A DNA stretch of 64,000 nucleotides from NCBI RefSeq assembly GCF_022095675.1, contig NZ_JAHYSG010000018.1:1-64000 (forward strand). Direction: 5' to 3'. Position 1 is the stretch's first letter, and every line of letters starts with the position of its first letter. Position numbers and translations under genes: made by a program. Positions 32,244 through 40,850 of the stretch are shown one piece after another. The DNA comes from Dactylosporangium sp. AC04546 (GTDB lineage Bacteria; Actinomycetota; Actinomycetes; Mycobacteriales; Micromonosporaceae). A model generated the notes under the pieces. That model made no database searches and had not been told where the DNA came from. It was given only the letters and a program-made list of their open reading frames with translations.

Positions 32244-35039
32244 TCAGTTCGGCCGTTTCACGGTTGGTGTGTAGTCCTTGACCACGCCCGAGCTCGTGGC
32301 GTTGACGCCTGAGCCCGTGAAGACGACGTAGTCGAAGGTGCCGGAGACGTCAATGGCGACATTGACGGTGCCTCCGCCGTTGTAGACGGTGTAGGCCCAG
32401 GCGTCGTTGAGGTTGATCACGGCCGCGTTCGGCCGTACCTCGTTGGCGACAAGGTTGAGGTTGCTCACCGCGGGCTTGGGGTCGCCGGCGGCCCACACGG
32501 TCAGGTACGTGGCCGTGGTGGGCAGGATGCCGGTGAGGTTGCTGACCAGGGCGTACGTGTTCGGGCCCTGCAGGGCGGCCGGCGCGGTGATGGTGGTGGT
32601 GCTGTTCGGGCCCAGGCTGCGCGGTGCGCCCAGTCCGTCCCGGGAATCGGCGATCCGGGTCGGGGTGACCGGGTGGAACTGCAACCCGTCACCGAGCGAG
32701 CCGTCGTCGTAGAAACCGACAAGGTCCACGATGATGTCGGTGGGGTTGCCCGACCCGTTGAAGACACCGAAGATCGCCGCGCCCGCGCACCATTCCCAGC
32801 CGGGGGAGTTGGGGCACGCCGAGGTCTGCACGATGGCGAAGTTCGGCACGATCTGACCCCGGTTGAAGTTCAGGGTCGAGGCGTTGGGCACCGTGCCGAG
32901 CCCGTTGTAGGCGGTCAGGTAACCGCCCGCATCCGGGTTGACCGCGGTGATGTTCAGCGCGAGGGCCTTGATCTGCTTGCCCGAGTCCGGGAGGCCGTTG
33001 ACCGACAACCCCAGCTGCAGGGTCTGCCTGCCGCCGACCTTGCCGTAGTCCCGGGTGTCGATCAACCGCTCCGGGTAGAACCGGTGATACAGACCGCCGG
33101 CGGCAGCACCGGAAGCGGTGTAGTAACCGAGCGTGTCGGCGATGACATCCACACTGCCGCCGGCGTTGAAGATGTCGACCTTTCCGCCGGTCCCGACCGG
33201 CACCGTCACCGCGTTCGCGCCGGTCCAACCCGCCGGGAAGTTCAGGTTCGACGCTGTCGGACGCGTCACCCCGGTCGGGTACACCGTCAGATACCCCGCG
33301 GTGGTCGGGTTCGTGGCGGTGACGTTGAGCACCACCGCCGTCACCCCGGACGCCGGGATTCCGCCCCGGCCGGTCACCTGCAGATGCAGCGTCCCAGCGG
33401 GACCGATCTTCCCGACGGGAGCCCCGTTACCCACGCGCGTGTCAAGAATCCGAGCGGCATCCACCGGGACGTACTTGCCCCCGCTGGTCGGTGACACGGT
33501 CACCGCGAGCTGGAACCGCGCCGTGTGCGTCACCGATGTACCGGTGGCGACGATGGTGATGCCGTAGACGCCCGAGGGCGTGGAAGCACTCGTCTTGATC
33601 GAGACCGTCGACGAGCCACCGGTGGTGACCGACGTCGGGTTGAAGGACACGGTGACGCCGGTGGGCAGGCCGGTTGCCGAGAACGTGATGTTCTGCGTGC
33701 TACCCGCCACCATCCCGGTGAGCGCCGTCGTGGCGGCCGAACCGCCCGCGGTCACCGAACCGCTCTGGGAGGTCAGCGACAGCGAGAAGTCGTTGGCCGG
33801 CGCGGAGTTGGCGACGCGGAGCAGCTTGTTGGGCGAGCCGCTGCCCGGGTTGACGACGGCACCGTTGACGGCGCCGTTGACCAGGTAGTCCCGGATCTGC
33901 TGCGGCGTCCAGCTCGGGTTGGCCGATGCTGCGAGCGCGGCAGCACCGGTCACGTGCGGTGCCGCCATCGAGGTGCCGTCGATGGTGTTCTTCGCCGTGT
34001 TGCCGCTGTTCCATGCCGACGTGATGCTGACGCCGGGGGCGAAGATGTCGAGGCAGCTGCCGTAGTTCGAGAACGAGGCCCGGTTGTCGGAACTGTCCGT
34101 GGCGCCGACCGTGATCGCCGCCGCGACCCGGGCCGGGGAGAAGTTGCAGGCGTTGAGCGGGTTGCCCACCTCGTCGCCGTTGCCGGCCGACACGGTGAAC
34201 GTGATGCCGGAGTTGATCGCGCTCTGCACGGCGTTGTCGATCGTGGGATCGGCGCCGCCGCCGAGGCTCATGTTCGCCACCGCCGGCTTGACCGCGTTGG
34301 CTTTCACCCAGTCGACGCCCGCCACGACCTGCGCCGTGGTGCCGCTACCGCTGCAGTTGAGGACACGCACGGCGACCAGCTGGACGCCCTTCGCGACGCC
34401 GTAGGAGGAGCCGCCGACCGTGCCCGCGACATGCGTGCCGTGGCCGTTGCAGTCGGCAGCCGTGCCGCCCGCGGTGACCGCGTCGAAGCCGGTGGTTGCC
34501 CGCGTGCCGAAATCCGAGTGGGTCAGGCGGATGCCCGTGTCGATGATGTACGCGTGCACGGTCGACGCGGTGTTCGGGTAGGTGTACGAGCCGTCCAGCG
34601 GCAGACTGCTCTGGTCGACTCGGTCCAGTCCCCATGACGGCGGGTTCGTCTGGATCCCCGAGGTCTTGAACACTCCGTTGCGCTGCACGTACTGGACGGC
34701 ACTGTCCGCGGCGAGCCGCTTGGCTGCGGCCTCGCTCAGCGAGACCTCGAAGCCGTGCAGCGCGCTGCGGTAGACGTGTCCGACCTTGCCGCCATACCTG
34801 CCCGACAGCACCTTCGCGCTGTCATCGACGCCGCGCTGCTGGAGCGATACGGAGTCCTTGAGTACCACCACGTAACTGTCGGCGACCACTTCGGCGGTGC
34901 CTGAGGGCAGAATGTCCCCGACCGGTGGCGGGGCGGCGGAGGCGGCCACGCCGATGTTGGTCACCGTGACCGCCATCAATGTCGTAACCGCCACGGCCGC
35001 GGTGCGGTACCACCGCCCCGTTGTGCTTGGGAGTTTCAT
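32244..35039 (-). CDS. Secreted S8 subtilase carrying three DTR-type modules
   Basis: A 931-residue preproprotein. ATG at 35039 opens a signal peptide (TAAVAVTTLMAVTVTNIGVA). An I9 inhibitor prodomain follows at ~50-130 (DSYVVVLKDSV, HGFEVSLSEAAAKRLAAD). The aqualysin-like catalytic domain at ~140-395 has the triad in IIDTGIR, NGHGTHVAGTVGG and GTSMAAPHVTG. An Ig-like linker domain comes next (~405-505), then three modules starting ARILDTRVG, ERLIDTRD and TRIADSRDG and ending DTLGYY, DLVGFY and DVSGTF. The same modules occur in three neighbouring non-protease proteins, so they probably provide targeting rather than catalysis. Confidence 0.87.
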   Translation of the reverse strand: MKLPSTTGRWYRTAAVAVTTLMAVTVTNIGVAASAAPPPVGDILPSGTAEVVADSYVVVLKDSVSLQQRGVDDSAKVLSGRYGGKVGHVYRSALHGFEVSLSEAAAKRLAADSAVQYVQRNGVFKTSGIQTNPPSWGLDRVDQSSLPLDGSYTYPNTASTVHAYIIDTGIRLTHSDFGTRATTGFDAVTAGGTAADCNGHGTHVAGTVGGSSYGVAKGVQLVAVRVLNCSGSGTTAQVVAGVDWVKANAVKPAVANMSLGGGADPTIDNAVQSAINSGITFTVSAGNGDEVGNPLNACNFSPARVAAAITVGATDSSDNRASFSNYGSCLDIFAPGVSITSAWNSGNTAKNTIDGTSMAAPHVTGAAALAASANPSWTPQQIRDYLVNGAVNGAVVNPGSGSPNKLLRVANSAPANDFSLSLTSQSGSVTAGGSAATTALTGMVAGSTQNITFSATGLPTGVTVSFNPTSVTTGGSSTVSIKTSASTPSGVYGITIVATGTSVTHTARFQLAVTVSPTSGGKYVPVDAARILDTRVGNGAPVGKIGPAGTLHLQVTGRGGIPASGVTAVVLNVTATNPTTAGYLTVYPTGVTRPTASNLNFPAGWTGANAVTVPVGTGGKVDIFNAGGSVDVIADTLGYYTASGAAAGGLYHRFYPERLIDTRDYGKVGGRQTLQLGLSVNGLPDSGKQIKALALNITAVNPDAGGYLTAYNGLGTVPNASTLNFNRGQIVPNFAIVQTSACPNSPGWEWCAGAAIFGVFNGSGNPTDIIVDLVGFYDDGSLGDGLQFHPVTPTRIADSRDGLGAPRSLGPNSTTTITAPAALQGPNTYALVSNLTGILPTTATYLTVWAAGDPKPAVSNLNLVANEVRPNAAVINLNDAWAYTVYNGGGTVNVAIDVSGTFDYVVFTGSGVNATSSGVVKDYTPTVKRPN

Positions 35040-35123
35040 CTCCCGTCCTCCCTCTCGTAAACCAGCCACACGGGCTCATCAAGTCGCACGGAAACGGCCC
35101 AGCGATAAGGAGGCAGCCGGACG

Positions 35124-35156
35124 ACCGGACCATCCACAATGTCCGGATGGTCCGGT
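35124..35156. promoter_or_regulatory. 12-bp inverted repeat upstream of the subtilase gene
   Basis: ACCGGACCATCC (35124-35135) and GGATGGTCCGGT (35145-35156) are perfect reverse complements around a 9-nt spacer, 85 nt before the ATG. There is no T-run, so an operator is more likely than a terminator. Confidence 0.4.
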
Positions 35157-35322
35157 AATGGTGCCGAGGCGCTGCAGGCGTACGATGATTCCCCCGATTT
35201 CGCCGCTCGGAGGGCGGCGACGTCCGGGGGAACCGTACGATCACGCGCAACGTGTCGCAAGTGGACGTTCGGCCAGAGCGACGCTTTGCCATTCAATCGA
35301 TCGTCATCGCGGAACCGACGAA

Positions 35323-35359
35323 GCGGCGCCATCGGGGCTTTTCGACCCGATGGCGCCGC
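35323..35359 (-). terminator. Terminator of the 35377 gene (shared-type stem)
   Basis: GCGGCGCCATCGGG (35323-35336) and CCCGATGGCGCCGC (35346-35359) form a perfect 14-bp stem with a T-containing loop. Confidence 0.8.
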
Positions 35360-35376
35360 CTGGTCCTCACCGAACG

Positions 35377-37467
35377 TTATTGAATCTTGTACTTCTGTGG
35401 TGTGCCCACGGACGTCCCGGTCAGTGGCGCGGGCCCCTGTGGCAGTCCGTTGGCCTGGACCGAGGACCCTCCCGAGCCGGGAATGTATTCGAACGTCCCG
35501 GACACGTCGATCACGACATCGACTCTCCAAGCGGCGTTGAAGATGTTGAAGTCGTTGTTCCCGCCGACGCCGATGACCGCCGCGTTCGACCTGAGGTCGT
35601 TCCGCGCCAGGTTGAGGTTGCTCACCGTCGGCTGGGCCGTACCGTTGCCCCACAGGCTCAGGTAGGTCGAGTTCGACGGATTGACGCCGGTCACGTTGGA
35701 GACCAGGGCGACGGTGTAGTCGCCGGCGACGGTCGACGGCGCGTTGACCGTCTGGGTGCCGGCACCGGTGAAGGTCTTGGCACCGAGGCCCGAGCGGGTG
35801 TCGACGATCCGGGTCGGGGTCAGCGGGTGGAACCGCAGGCCCCCGGGAATCTGTCCGTCGTCGTAGAACCCGAAGATGTCCACGACGATATGCGTCTTCC
35901 CACTGGACATGTTGGCGATGCCGATGGATGGATATCCGATGTTGCTGTTGCCGCTGCACTCGTAGAAGCACATCGCGGTCGGCACGATCGCGAAGTTCGG
36001 CACGATCGAGTGCGGTGTGAAGTTGAGCGTGGAAGCGGTCGGCAGGTCGCCGTAACCGTTCCAGGTGGTGATGTAACCACCCTGGCTCGGGTCGACCGCC
36101 GTGATGTTGATCGCGAGCGCGCGGATGTGCGAGTCGTACTGGGCGCCGTAGCTGACCGGCAGCCGGATCCCCTCGAAGCCACCGAACGCCCCGCCGAAGC
36201 CCGGATCGCGACTGTCCAGGATGCGCTCCGGGACGGTCCGCCAGTACTGACCGGCGGCGTAGTCGTTCTGGCTCTGGTCGTAGCCGTAGTAGTAGCCGAG
36301 GACGTCGGCGACCACGTTGACATTGCCACCGGGGTTGAAGATGTCGACCTTGCCACCGGTCCCGATCGGCACCGTCACCGCGTTGGCGCCGATCCAGCCT
36401 GCCTGGTAGTTGAGGTTGGAAGCGAGCGGCCGTGCGACGCCGGTCGGGAAGACGGTGAGATAGCCGGCCGAGGTCGGCGAGACCACCGTGACGTTGAGGA
36501 CGACCGCGGAGATGGCACCCTGGGGCACCCCACCGCGACCGAGCACCTGCAGGTGCAGGGTCTGGTTGGCACCGAGCGGGGCCTTCGGCGCGCCGTTGCC
36601 CTCTCGTGTGTCGAGAATCCGGGACGGGGTCACCGGCTGGAAGGTGCCTTCCGCGCCGAGCCGCCCGGTGATGGCGAGGGAGAAGCTGCGCTTGCCATAG
36701 TCGCTGTTGTCGGCCATGGTCAGCGTCGCGAAATCATCGCCGATCTTCGTCGGAGTGCCCTGCACGGTCACCGTGCAGGTCTGGCCGTACGACCGGGTCG
36801 CGCCGGCGCAGGTGCCGCCGGTGATCTTGAACGCCGCCGCACCAGCACCCTCGATCTTGGGTGCCTGCAGCGTGATCGGCTTACTGCCGGTGGAGGTGAG
36901 CGTCACCGTCTTGGTGACGCTGTGACCGAGGCCCACCGTGCCGAAGCCCGCATAGGTCGGCGACTGGGTGGTCTCGGCATAGCCCCGGCTGGAGTGCCAA
37001 CGGACCTCGCCGAAGAGCTCCAGACAGGACTGCTGGTGGTAGGTGGCGGCGAAGGTGGTGACTTCGTGCGTGCTCGGATCCCGCGTGATCTCGTGGATCG
37101 TCACCGAGCCGGCGGTTTCGTTGCAGCCGAAGCCCTGCCCGCTGACATCCAGCGCGTAGTGGGTGGCGTCGCCCATACGGTTGGTCGGGAAGGTGCCGAC
37201 CGAGAGTTGCTGGCCGGTCGGCGCCCCCACGCGGTAGCTGTAGCTGTTGCCGCCAGCGGCCTGCGCGGTGATGTAGAAGCCCTCTGTGCCCTGCATGGTG
37301 AGCATGAGAGTGGCATTGTCGGGAGTGAAGCTGTTGCTCCAACTCCCGTTCATGGTGAAGGCGTCATATGGAGCGGTCGGTGCTGCGGCACTGGCGACGC
37401 CAGGCAGTCCAGCAAGGGTAAGAGAGACCGCTCCGAGGACGACGCCCAGCTTGCGCAATGTGCGCAT
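35377..37467 (-). CDS. Secreted ASH-domain protein with three DTR-type modules
   Basis: A 696-residue protein. ATG at 37467 has GGGGAG 6 nt upstream and opens a signal peptide (MRTLRKLGVVLGAVSLTLAG). A unique N-terminal domain (~30-170) is followed by one ASH/choice-of-anchor-D-like domain (TKTVTLTSTGSKPITL, KITGGTC). Three modules then start SRILDTREGNGAPK, ERILDSRDPG and TRIVDTRSG and end DVLGYY, DIFGFY and DVSGTF. It is a close architectural relative of the 27801 protein but with one fewer ASH domain. It is divergent from a fourth paralogue at 37846. Extracellular location is clear; function is unknown. Confidence 0.75.
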   Translation of the reverse strand: MRTLRKLGVVLGAVSLTLAGLPGVASAAAPTAPYDAFTMNGSWSNSFTPDNATLMLTMQGTEGFYITAQAAGGNSYSYRVGAPTGQQLSVGTFPTNRMGDATHYALDVSGQGFGCNETAGSVTIHEITRDPSTHEVTTFAATYHQQSCLELFGEVRWHSSRGYAETTQSPTYAGFGTVGLGHSVTKTVTLTSTGSKPITLQAPKIEGAGAAAFKITGGTCAGATRSYGQTCTVTVQGTPTKIGDDFATLTMADNSDYGKRSFSLAITGRLGAEGTFQPVTPSRILDTREGNGAPKAPLGANQTLHLQVLGRGGVPQGAISAVVLNVTVVSPTSAGYLTVFPTGVARPLASNLNYQAGWIGANAVTVPIGTGGKVDIFNPGGNVNVVADVLGYYYGYDQSQNDYAAGQYWRTVPERILDSRDPGFGGAFGGFEGIRLPVSYGAQYDSHIRALAINITAVDPSQGGYITTWNGYGDLPTASTLNFTPHSIVPNFAIVPTAMCFYECSGNSNIGYPSIGIANMSSGKTHIVVDIFGFYDDGQIPGGLRFHPLTPTRIVDTRSGLGAKTFTGAGTQTVNAPSTVAGDYTVALVSNVTGVNPSNSTYLSLWGNGTAQPTVSNLNLARNDLRSNAAVIGVGGNNDFNIFNAAWRVDVVIDVSGTFEYIPGSGGSSVQANGLPQGPAPLTGTSVGTPQKYKIQ

Positions 37468-37510
37468 CTGACTCCCCGTCATCGTCGTGTCGCGTATGCG
37501 ACAAGGCCGC

Positions 37511-37539
37511 ACTCTAGCGACTTTCACACATGTCTACAA
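37511..37539 (-). promoter_or_regulatory. Candidate promoter for the 35377 gene
   Basis: On the minus strand TTGTAG (37539-37534), 17 nt, TAGAGT (37516-37511), then 43 nt to the ATG at 37467. Confidence 0.4.
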
Positions 37540-37773
37540 TCGGTTGACCCGGCCATGTCGTCCACTGTGGACCCTTCAGACCCGGCGTGGAGTGCCGAGT
37601 CGTGCACGCCGCGGCAAGATCGTCCGAAATAGCCGCATTGCTGATCGGCGCGAAATGACGAGGCGTGCCGGGATCGTCGCCCGACGTCAGAAGCAGACGA
37701 TATTTGCAGATGAACACACAGTGAATGTCGGTACGAAACGGGCTCTCGGTCACCAGTCGATACGAACAGTCGC

Positions 37774-37802
37774 TTGTGGATGCATAACTGAGTGGTTACC
37801 GT
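37774..37802 (+). promoter_or_regulatory. Candidate promoter for the 37846 gene
   Basis: TTGTGG (37774-37779), 17 nt, TACCGT (37797-37802), then 43 nt to the ATG at 37846. Confidence 0.4.
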
Positions 37803-37845
37803 GCAACGGTTCTTCGGATCATTGCTACAACAAACGGGGAGACAC

Positions 37846-39189
37846 ATGCGTCTCATGCGAACAGTAGGCAGCGTGCTCGGAGCCGTAGCGCTCACCGCAG
37901 CCGTGCTGCCGGCTCAGGCGAACGCGGCTCCGGCCGCGCCGGTCACGGCGGCCGCCGCCATCGACCCGTCCACGCCTCAGGGCACCTACTTCCCGCTCAA
38001 CCCCACCCGCATCCTCGACACCCGCGAGGGCAACGGGGCACCCAAAGCACCGCTGGGCGCCGGACAGACCCTGCACCTGCAGGTCGGTGGCCGGGGTGGC
38101 GTGCCGGCCGCCAACGTCTCGGCCGTCGTGCTCAACCTGACGGCGACCGGCCCCACTTCGTCGGGCTACCTCACCGTCTTTCCGACCGGTGTGGCACGGC
38201 CGACCGTGTCCAACCTCAACTTCACCGCCGGCTGGACCGGCGCCAACGCGGTGACGGTCCCGCTCGGCACCGGCGGCAAGATCGACATCTACAACCCGGC
38301 CGGGAACATCAGCGTCATCGCCGATGTCGTCGGCTACTACGCGACCGCGACCGCCCCCACGAAGGGTGGCAACTACCGGGAGCTCATCCCGGGACGGGTG
38401 CTCGACACCCGTGACGACGGCGACGGTCCGGTCGGCCCGTTCGATCCGGTCTGGGTCTCCGTCACCATCGGCGACGGCAGCAACGACAGTCACGTGCGTG
38501 CCTTCGCCGTCAACATCACCGCCGTCAACGGCACCCTCGGTGGCTACCTCACGGCATGGAACGGAGTCGGCACCCAGCCGACCGCATCCACGCTCAACTT
38601 CGGCCGGAACGTGGCCGTGCCGAACTTCGCCGTCGTGCCCACCGCACCGTGTGACTGGACCGGCTGCATCGGCTCGATGATCGGCATCTACAACGGCTCC
38701 GGCGGCAACACCGACATCATCGTGGACATCGTCGGCTACTACGACGACAGCACGCTCGGCGGCCTCCGGTTCAACCCGATCACGCCGAAGCGGATCACCG
38801 ACACGCGCGACGCCGGTCAGCACGCGCTCGGCCCGGCGAGCACCACGGCCTTCCCGGCCACGGCGGTGACCACCGAGAACACCTACTCGCTCGTCACCAA
38901 CGTGACGGGTATCGACCCGTCGAACTCGACCTACCTGACCCTGTGGTCGGGCGAGGGCACCCGGCCCGTGGTCAGCAACCTCAACCTTCTCCCGCACGAG
39001 GTGCGTGCGAACGCCGCCTACGTGGGCGTCGACAACAGCTTCAAGTACAGCGTCTTCAACCCGGCGAACACGGTCCACATGGCGCTGGACGTGACCGGCA
39101 CCTTCGAACTGCCCGTCGCGGCGTCTTCCGCCCAGGCCGCTTCGGCGGTCGGTGGACAGCAGGCGACCGGAACGGTGCACCGCAACTAA
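37846..39189 (+). CDS. Secreted protein made only of three DTR-type modules
   Basis: A 447-residue protein. ATG at 37846 follows GGGGAG and opens a signal peptide (SVLGAVALTAAVLPAQANA). The mature protein is just the three modules: TRILDTREGNGAPK...DVVGYY, GRVLDTRDDG...DIVGYY, and KRITDTRDAG...DVTGTF, plus a short Ala/Ser/Gln tail. It is the minimal member of the local family and shows that the three modules form a self-contained unit. The second module contains two Cys near PCDWTGCIG. No anchor or sorting signal is visible, so it is probably released or held non-covalently in the envelope. Confidence 0.78.
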   Translation: MRLMRTVGSVLGAVALTAAVLPAQANAAPAAPVTAAAAIDPSTPQGTYFPLNPTRILDTREGNGAPKAPLGAGQTLHLQVGGRGGVPAANVSAVVLNLTATGPTSSGYLTVFPTGVARPTVSNLNFTAGWTGANAVTVPLGTGGKIDIYNPAGNISVIADVVGYYATATAPTKGGNYRELIPGRVLDTRDDGDGPVGPFDPVWVSVTIGDGSNDSHVRAFAVNITAVNGTLGGYLTAWNGVGTQPTASTLNFGRNVAVPNFAVVPTAPCDWTGCIGSMIGIYNGSGGNTDIIVDIVGYYDDSTLGGLRFNPITPKRITDTRDAGQHALGPASTTAFPATAVTTENTYSLVTNVTGIDPSNSTYLTLWSGEGTRPVVSNLNLLPHEVRANAAYVGVDNSFKYSVFNPANTVHMALDVTGTFELPVAASSAQAASAVGGQQATGTVHRN

Positions 39190-39214
39190 GCACAGCGCGC
39201 GCCAGCACGATCTC

Positions 39215-39252
39215 GACGGCGCCATCGGAGCACCCGCTCCGGTGGCGCCGTC
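39215..39252 (+). terminator. Terminator of the 37846 gene (shared-type stem)
   Basis: GACGGCGCCATCGGAGC (39215-39231) pairs with GCTCCGGTGGCGCCGTC (39236-39252) with one G-T wobble and a 4-nt loop. Confidence 0.8.
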
Positions 39253-39277
39253 ACCGTCAGAGGCGGTCGAGTAAGCC

Positions 39278-40291
39278 TCAGGAGACGTCGAGGCCGCCGC
39301 CGACCAGGACCACGTCGGCCAGGCCGTACGCGCCCTGCGACCTGATGAACACGTACGGGTCGGGGATACGGATGTCCGCGGTGTAGTGCTGGGTGCTGCT
39401 CTCCACGCCGAGCTCCTCGTAGCGCCAGCCGTTGGCCAGGGTCGGCGCGGCCCCCGGGTACCGGCCCGGGCTGATGCCGTTCTCGTAGACCCCGGGAGCC
39501 ACCACGACGCTGATCGTGCCGCCGGGGCCGCGGATGAGCCACCCGCCGAGGCCCGTGGCGGGCTGGATCGAGCAGCCGGCGATGCGGGCATCAGTGGGCA
39601 GGACGGTGGGGCGCACGTGCGGCGCGCACGGGTGGCCGCGCTCCAGGCTCAGCGTGTCGGCGAACGCGATGGTCTTGTCCGCCGGAACGGGGCCGCGCAC
39701 GGACAGCTCGGCCCGGACGCCGGCGATCGGCTGCCAGGTGACGCGGGTCGTGCGGTCGCCGGTCTCGACGAGCGCCGACTGCCCGCCGACGGTCGCCGGC
39801 GAGGAGTGCAGCTGCTCCGGTGACATCGGCGGGCCCGTGGGATCCGGGGTGGGTGGCGACGCGGCGGCGGGCGCGAGCGTCAGCTCGACGAAGAAGCTCT
39901 TGGCCGGCGCGTTCGAATCGTCGACGGTGCTGCCCTGCATCGACAGCCGCTCGACGCCGTCCCGCACCGCCCACTCGGCGTTCGCCCGGTACGGGAACTG
40001 GCCGACGTCGAAGTGGATCATCTCCGGGTCGCTGCCGATCGCGCCCGCGGCTGGGCTCGGGATCGGCACGGCCGGCGGCGCGGGCAGGGCGTACGAGCCG
40101 AGCAGCAGGCGCGGCAGGAGCATCGCGACCAGCGCAGCCACCGCCACGACCGCGGTCGCGGTGCCGGCGACCCGGCGGGTGCGGCGCCGGCGGTACGCCG
40201 GACCGATCCGCGCCAGCAGCGCCGCGGCGTCGGTGTCGCCCTCGGCGCGGGCCCGCAGCACGCCGTGCAGGGCGTTGAGGTCCGTGCTCAT
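39278..40291 (-). CDS. Membrane-anchored partner of the SigE-type sigma factor
   Basis: A 337-residue protein starting at ATG 40291, which overlaps the sigma factor stop (ATGA). A short cytoplasmic N-terminus (~40 residues) precedes a single membrane segment (VAGTATAVVAVAALVAMLL), followed by a proline-rich extracellular domain of ~270 residues. Position and topology suggest an anti-sigma factor or sensor. I see no zinc-binding HxxxCxxC motif in the N-terminus, so a ZAS-type anti-sigma is not supported. Confidence 0.65.
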   Translation of the reverse strand: MSTDLNALHGVLRARAEGDTDAAALLARIGPAYRRRRTRRVAGTATAVVAVAALVAMLLPRLLLGSYALPAPPAVPIPSPAAGAIGSDPEMIHFDVGQFPYRANAEWAVRDGVERLSMQGSTVDDSNAPAKSFFVELTLAPAAASPPTPDPTGPPMSPEQLHSSPATVGGQSALVETGDRTTRVTWQPIAGVRAELSVRGPVPADKTIAFADTLSLERGHPCAPHVRPTVLPTDARIAGCSIQPATGLGGWLIRGPGGTISVVVAPGVYENGISPGRYPGAAPTLANGWRYEELGVESSTQHYTADIRIPDPYVFIRSQGAYGLADVVLVGGGLDVS

Positions 40292-40779
40292 CGGTGCAGC
40301 TCCTTGAGATCGTGCAGCTCGACGCGCATCGCGGCGAGCGCGCGCATGGCATGGGTGCGCACGGTGGCCCGCGAGCAGCCGAGGATCTGGGCGATCCGTT
40401 CGTCGTCGAGGTCCTCGTAGTAGCGCAGCGCGATCACGGCCCGCTGCCGCTTCGGCAGCGCCCGGACCCGCGACCAGAGGGCGAGCCGCTCGGCGGTCGG
40501 CGGCCCGTGGTCGTGCGCGCCGGGAAACGCGTCGCCGTCGATCTCGGCGGGCATCTCCCGGCTGGACCGCCGCCGCCACCAGGAAGCGTTGACGTTGATG
40601 AGCGTGCGCCGCACGTAGAGATCGGGCTGGTCGGTCCGCAGAATCCGCGCCCACCGCGGATAGACCCGCACAAGCGTGTCCTGCACAAGATCGTCGGCCC
40701 GATGGACATCGTCAACGAGCAACCGCGCGAGCCGCAGCAGCCCCGGCCCCCGCGCCAGCACGTACTCCTCGAACGTCAC
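40288..40779 (-). CDS. SigE-family ECF RNA polymerase sigma factor
   Basis: A 163-residue protein. Region 2 is seen in RLARLLVDDVHRADDLVQDTLVRVY and the -10-contacting segment in YVRRTLINVNASWW. Region 4 has the HTH (LPKRQRAVIALRYYEDLDDERIAQILGCSRATVRTH, here in parts: LPKRQRAVIALRYYEDL, IAQILGCSRATVRTH). This is the actinobacterial SigE-like (SigM/ECF41-distinct) group. It is translationally coupled to a membrane protein that may control it. Confidence 0.9.
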   Translation of the reverse strand: MTFEEYVLARGPGLLRLARLLVDDVHRADDLVQDTLVRVYPRWARILRTDQPDLYVRRTLINVNASWWRRRSSREMPAEIDGDAFPGAHDHGPPTAERLALWSRVRALPKRQRAVIALRYYEDLDDERIAQILGCSRATVRTHAMRALAAMRVELHDLKELHR

Positions 40780-40850
40780 GCCCTACTGACTACCGGAGCC
40801 TGCCGGTCTGTTGACATCGCTTCCCGTCCCCCACGGGCTGCGGGCCCGCG

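Larger units (their letters stand above)
35040..35376. other. Intergenic region upstream of the subtilase
   Basis: 337 bp with no supported gene. It contains a 12-bp inverted repeat (35124-35156) and the terminator of the next minus-strand gene (35323-35359). No clear -35/-10 pair was found for the subtilase. Confidence 0.5.
37468..37845. other. Divergent promoter region between two paralogous surface-protein genes
   Basis: 378 bp with no supported gene and lower GC than the flanks. It holds one candidate promoter facing each way; in both, 43 nt separate the -10 from the ATG. Confidence 0.5.
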
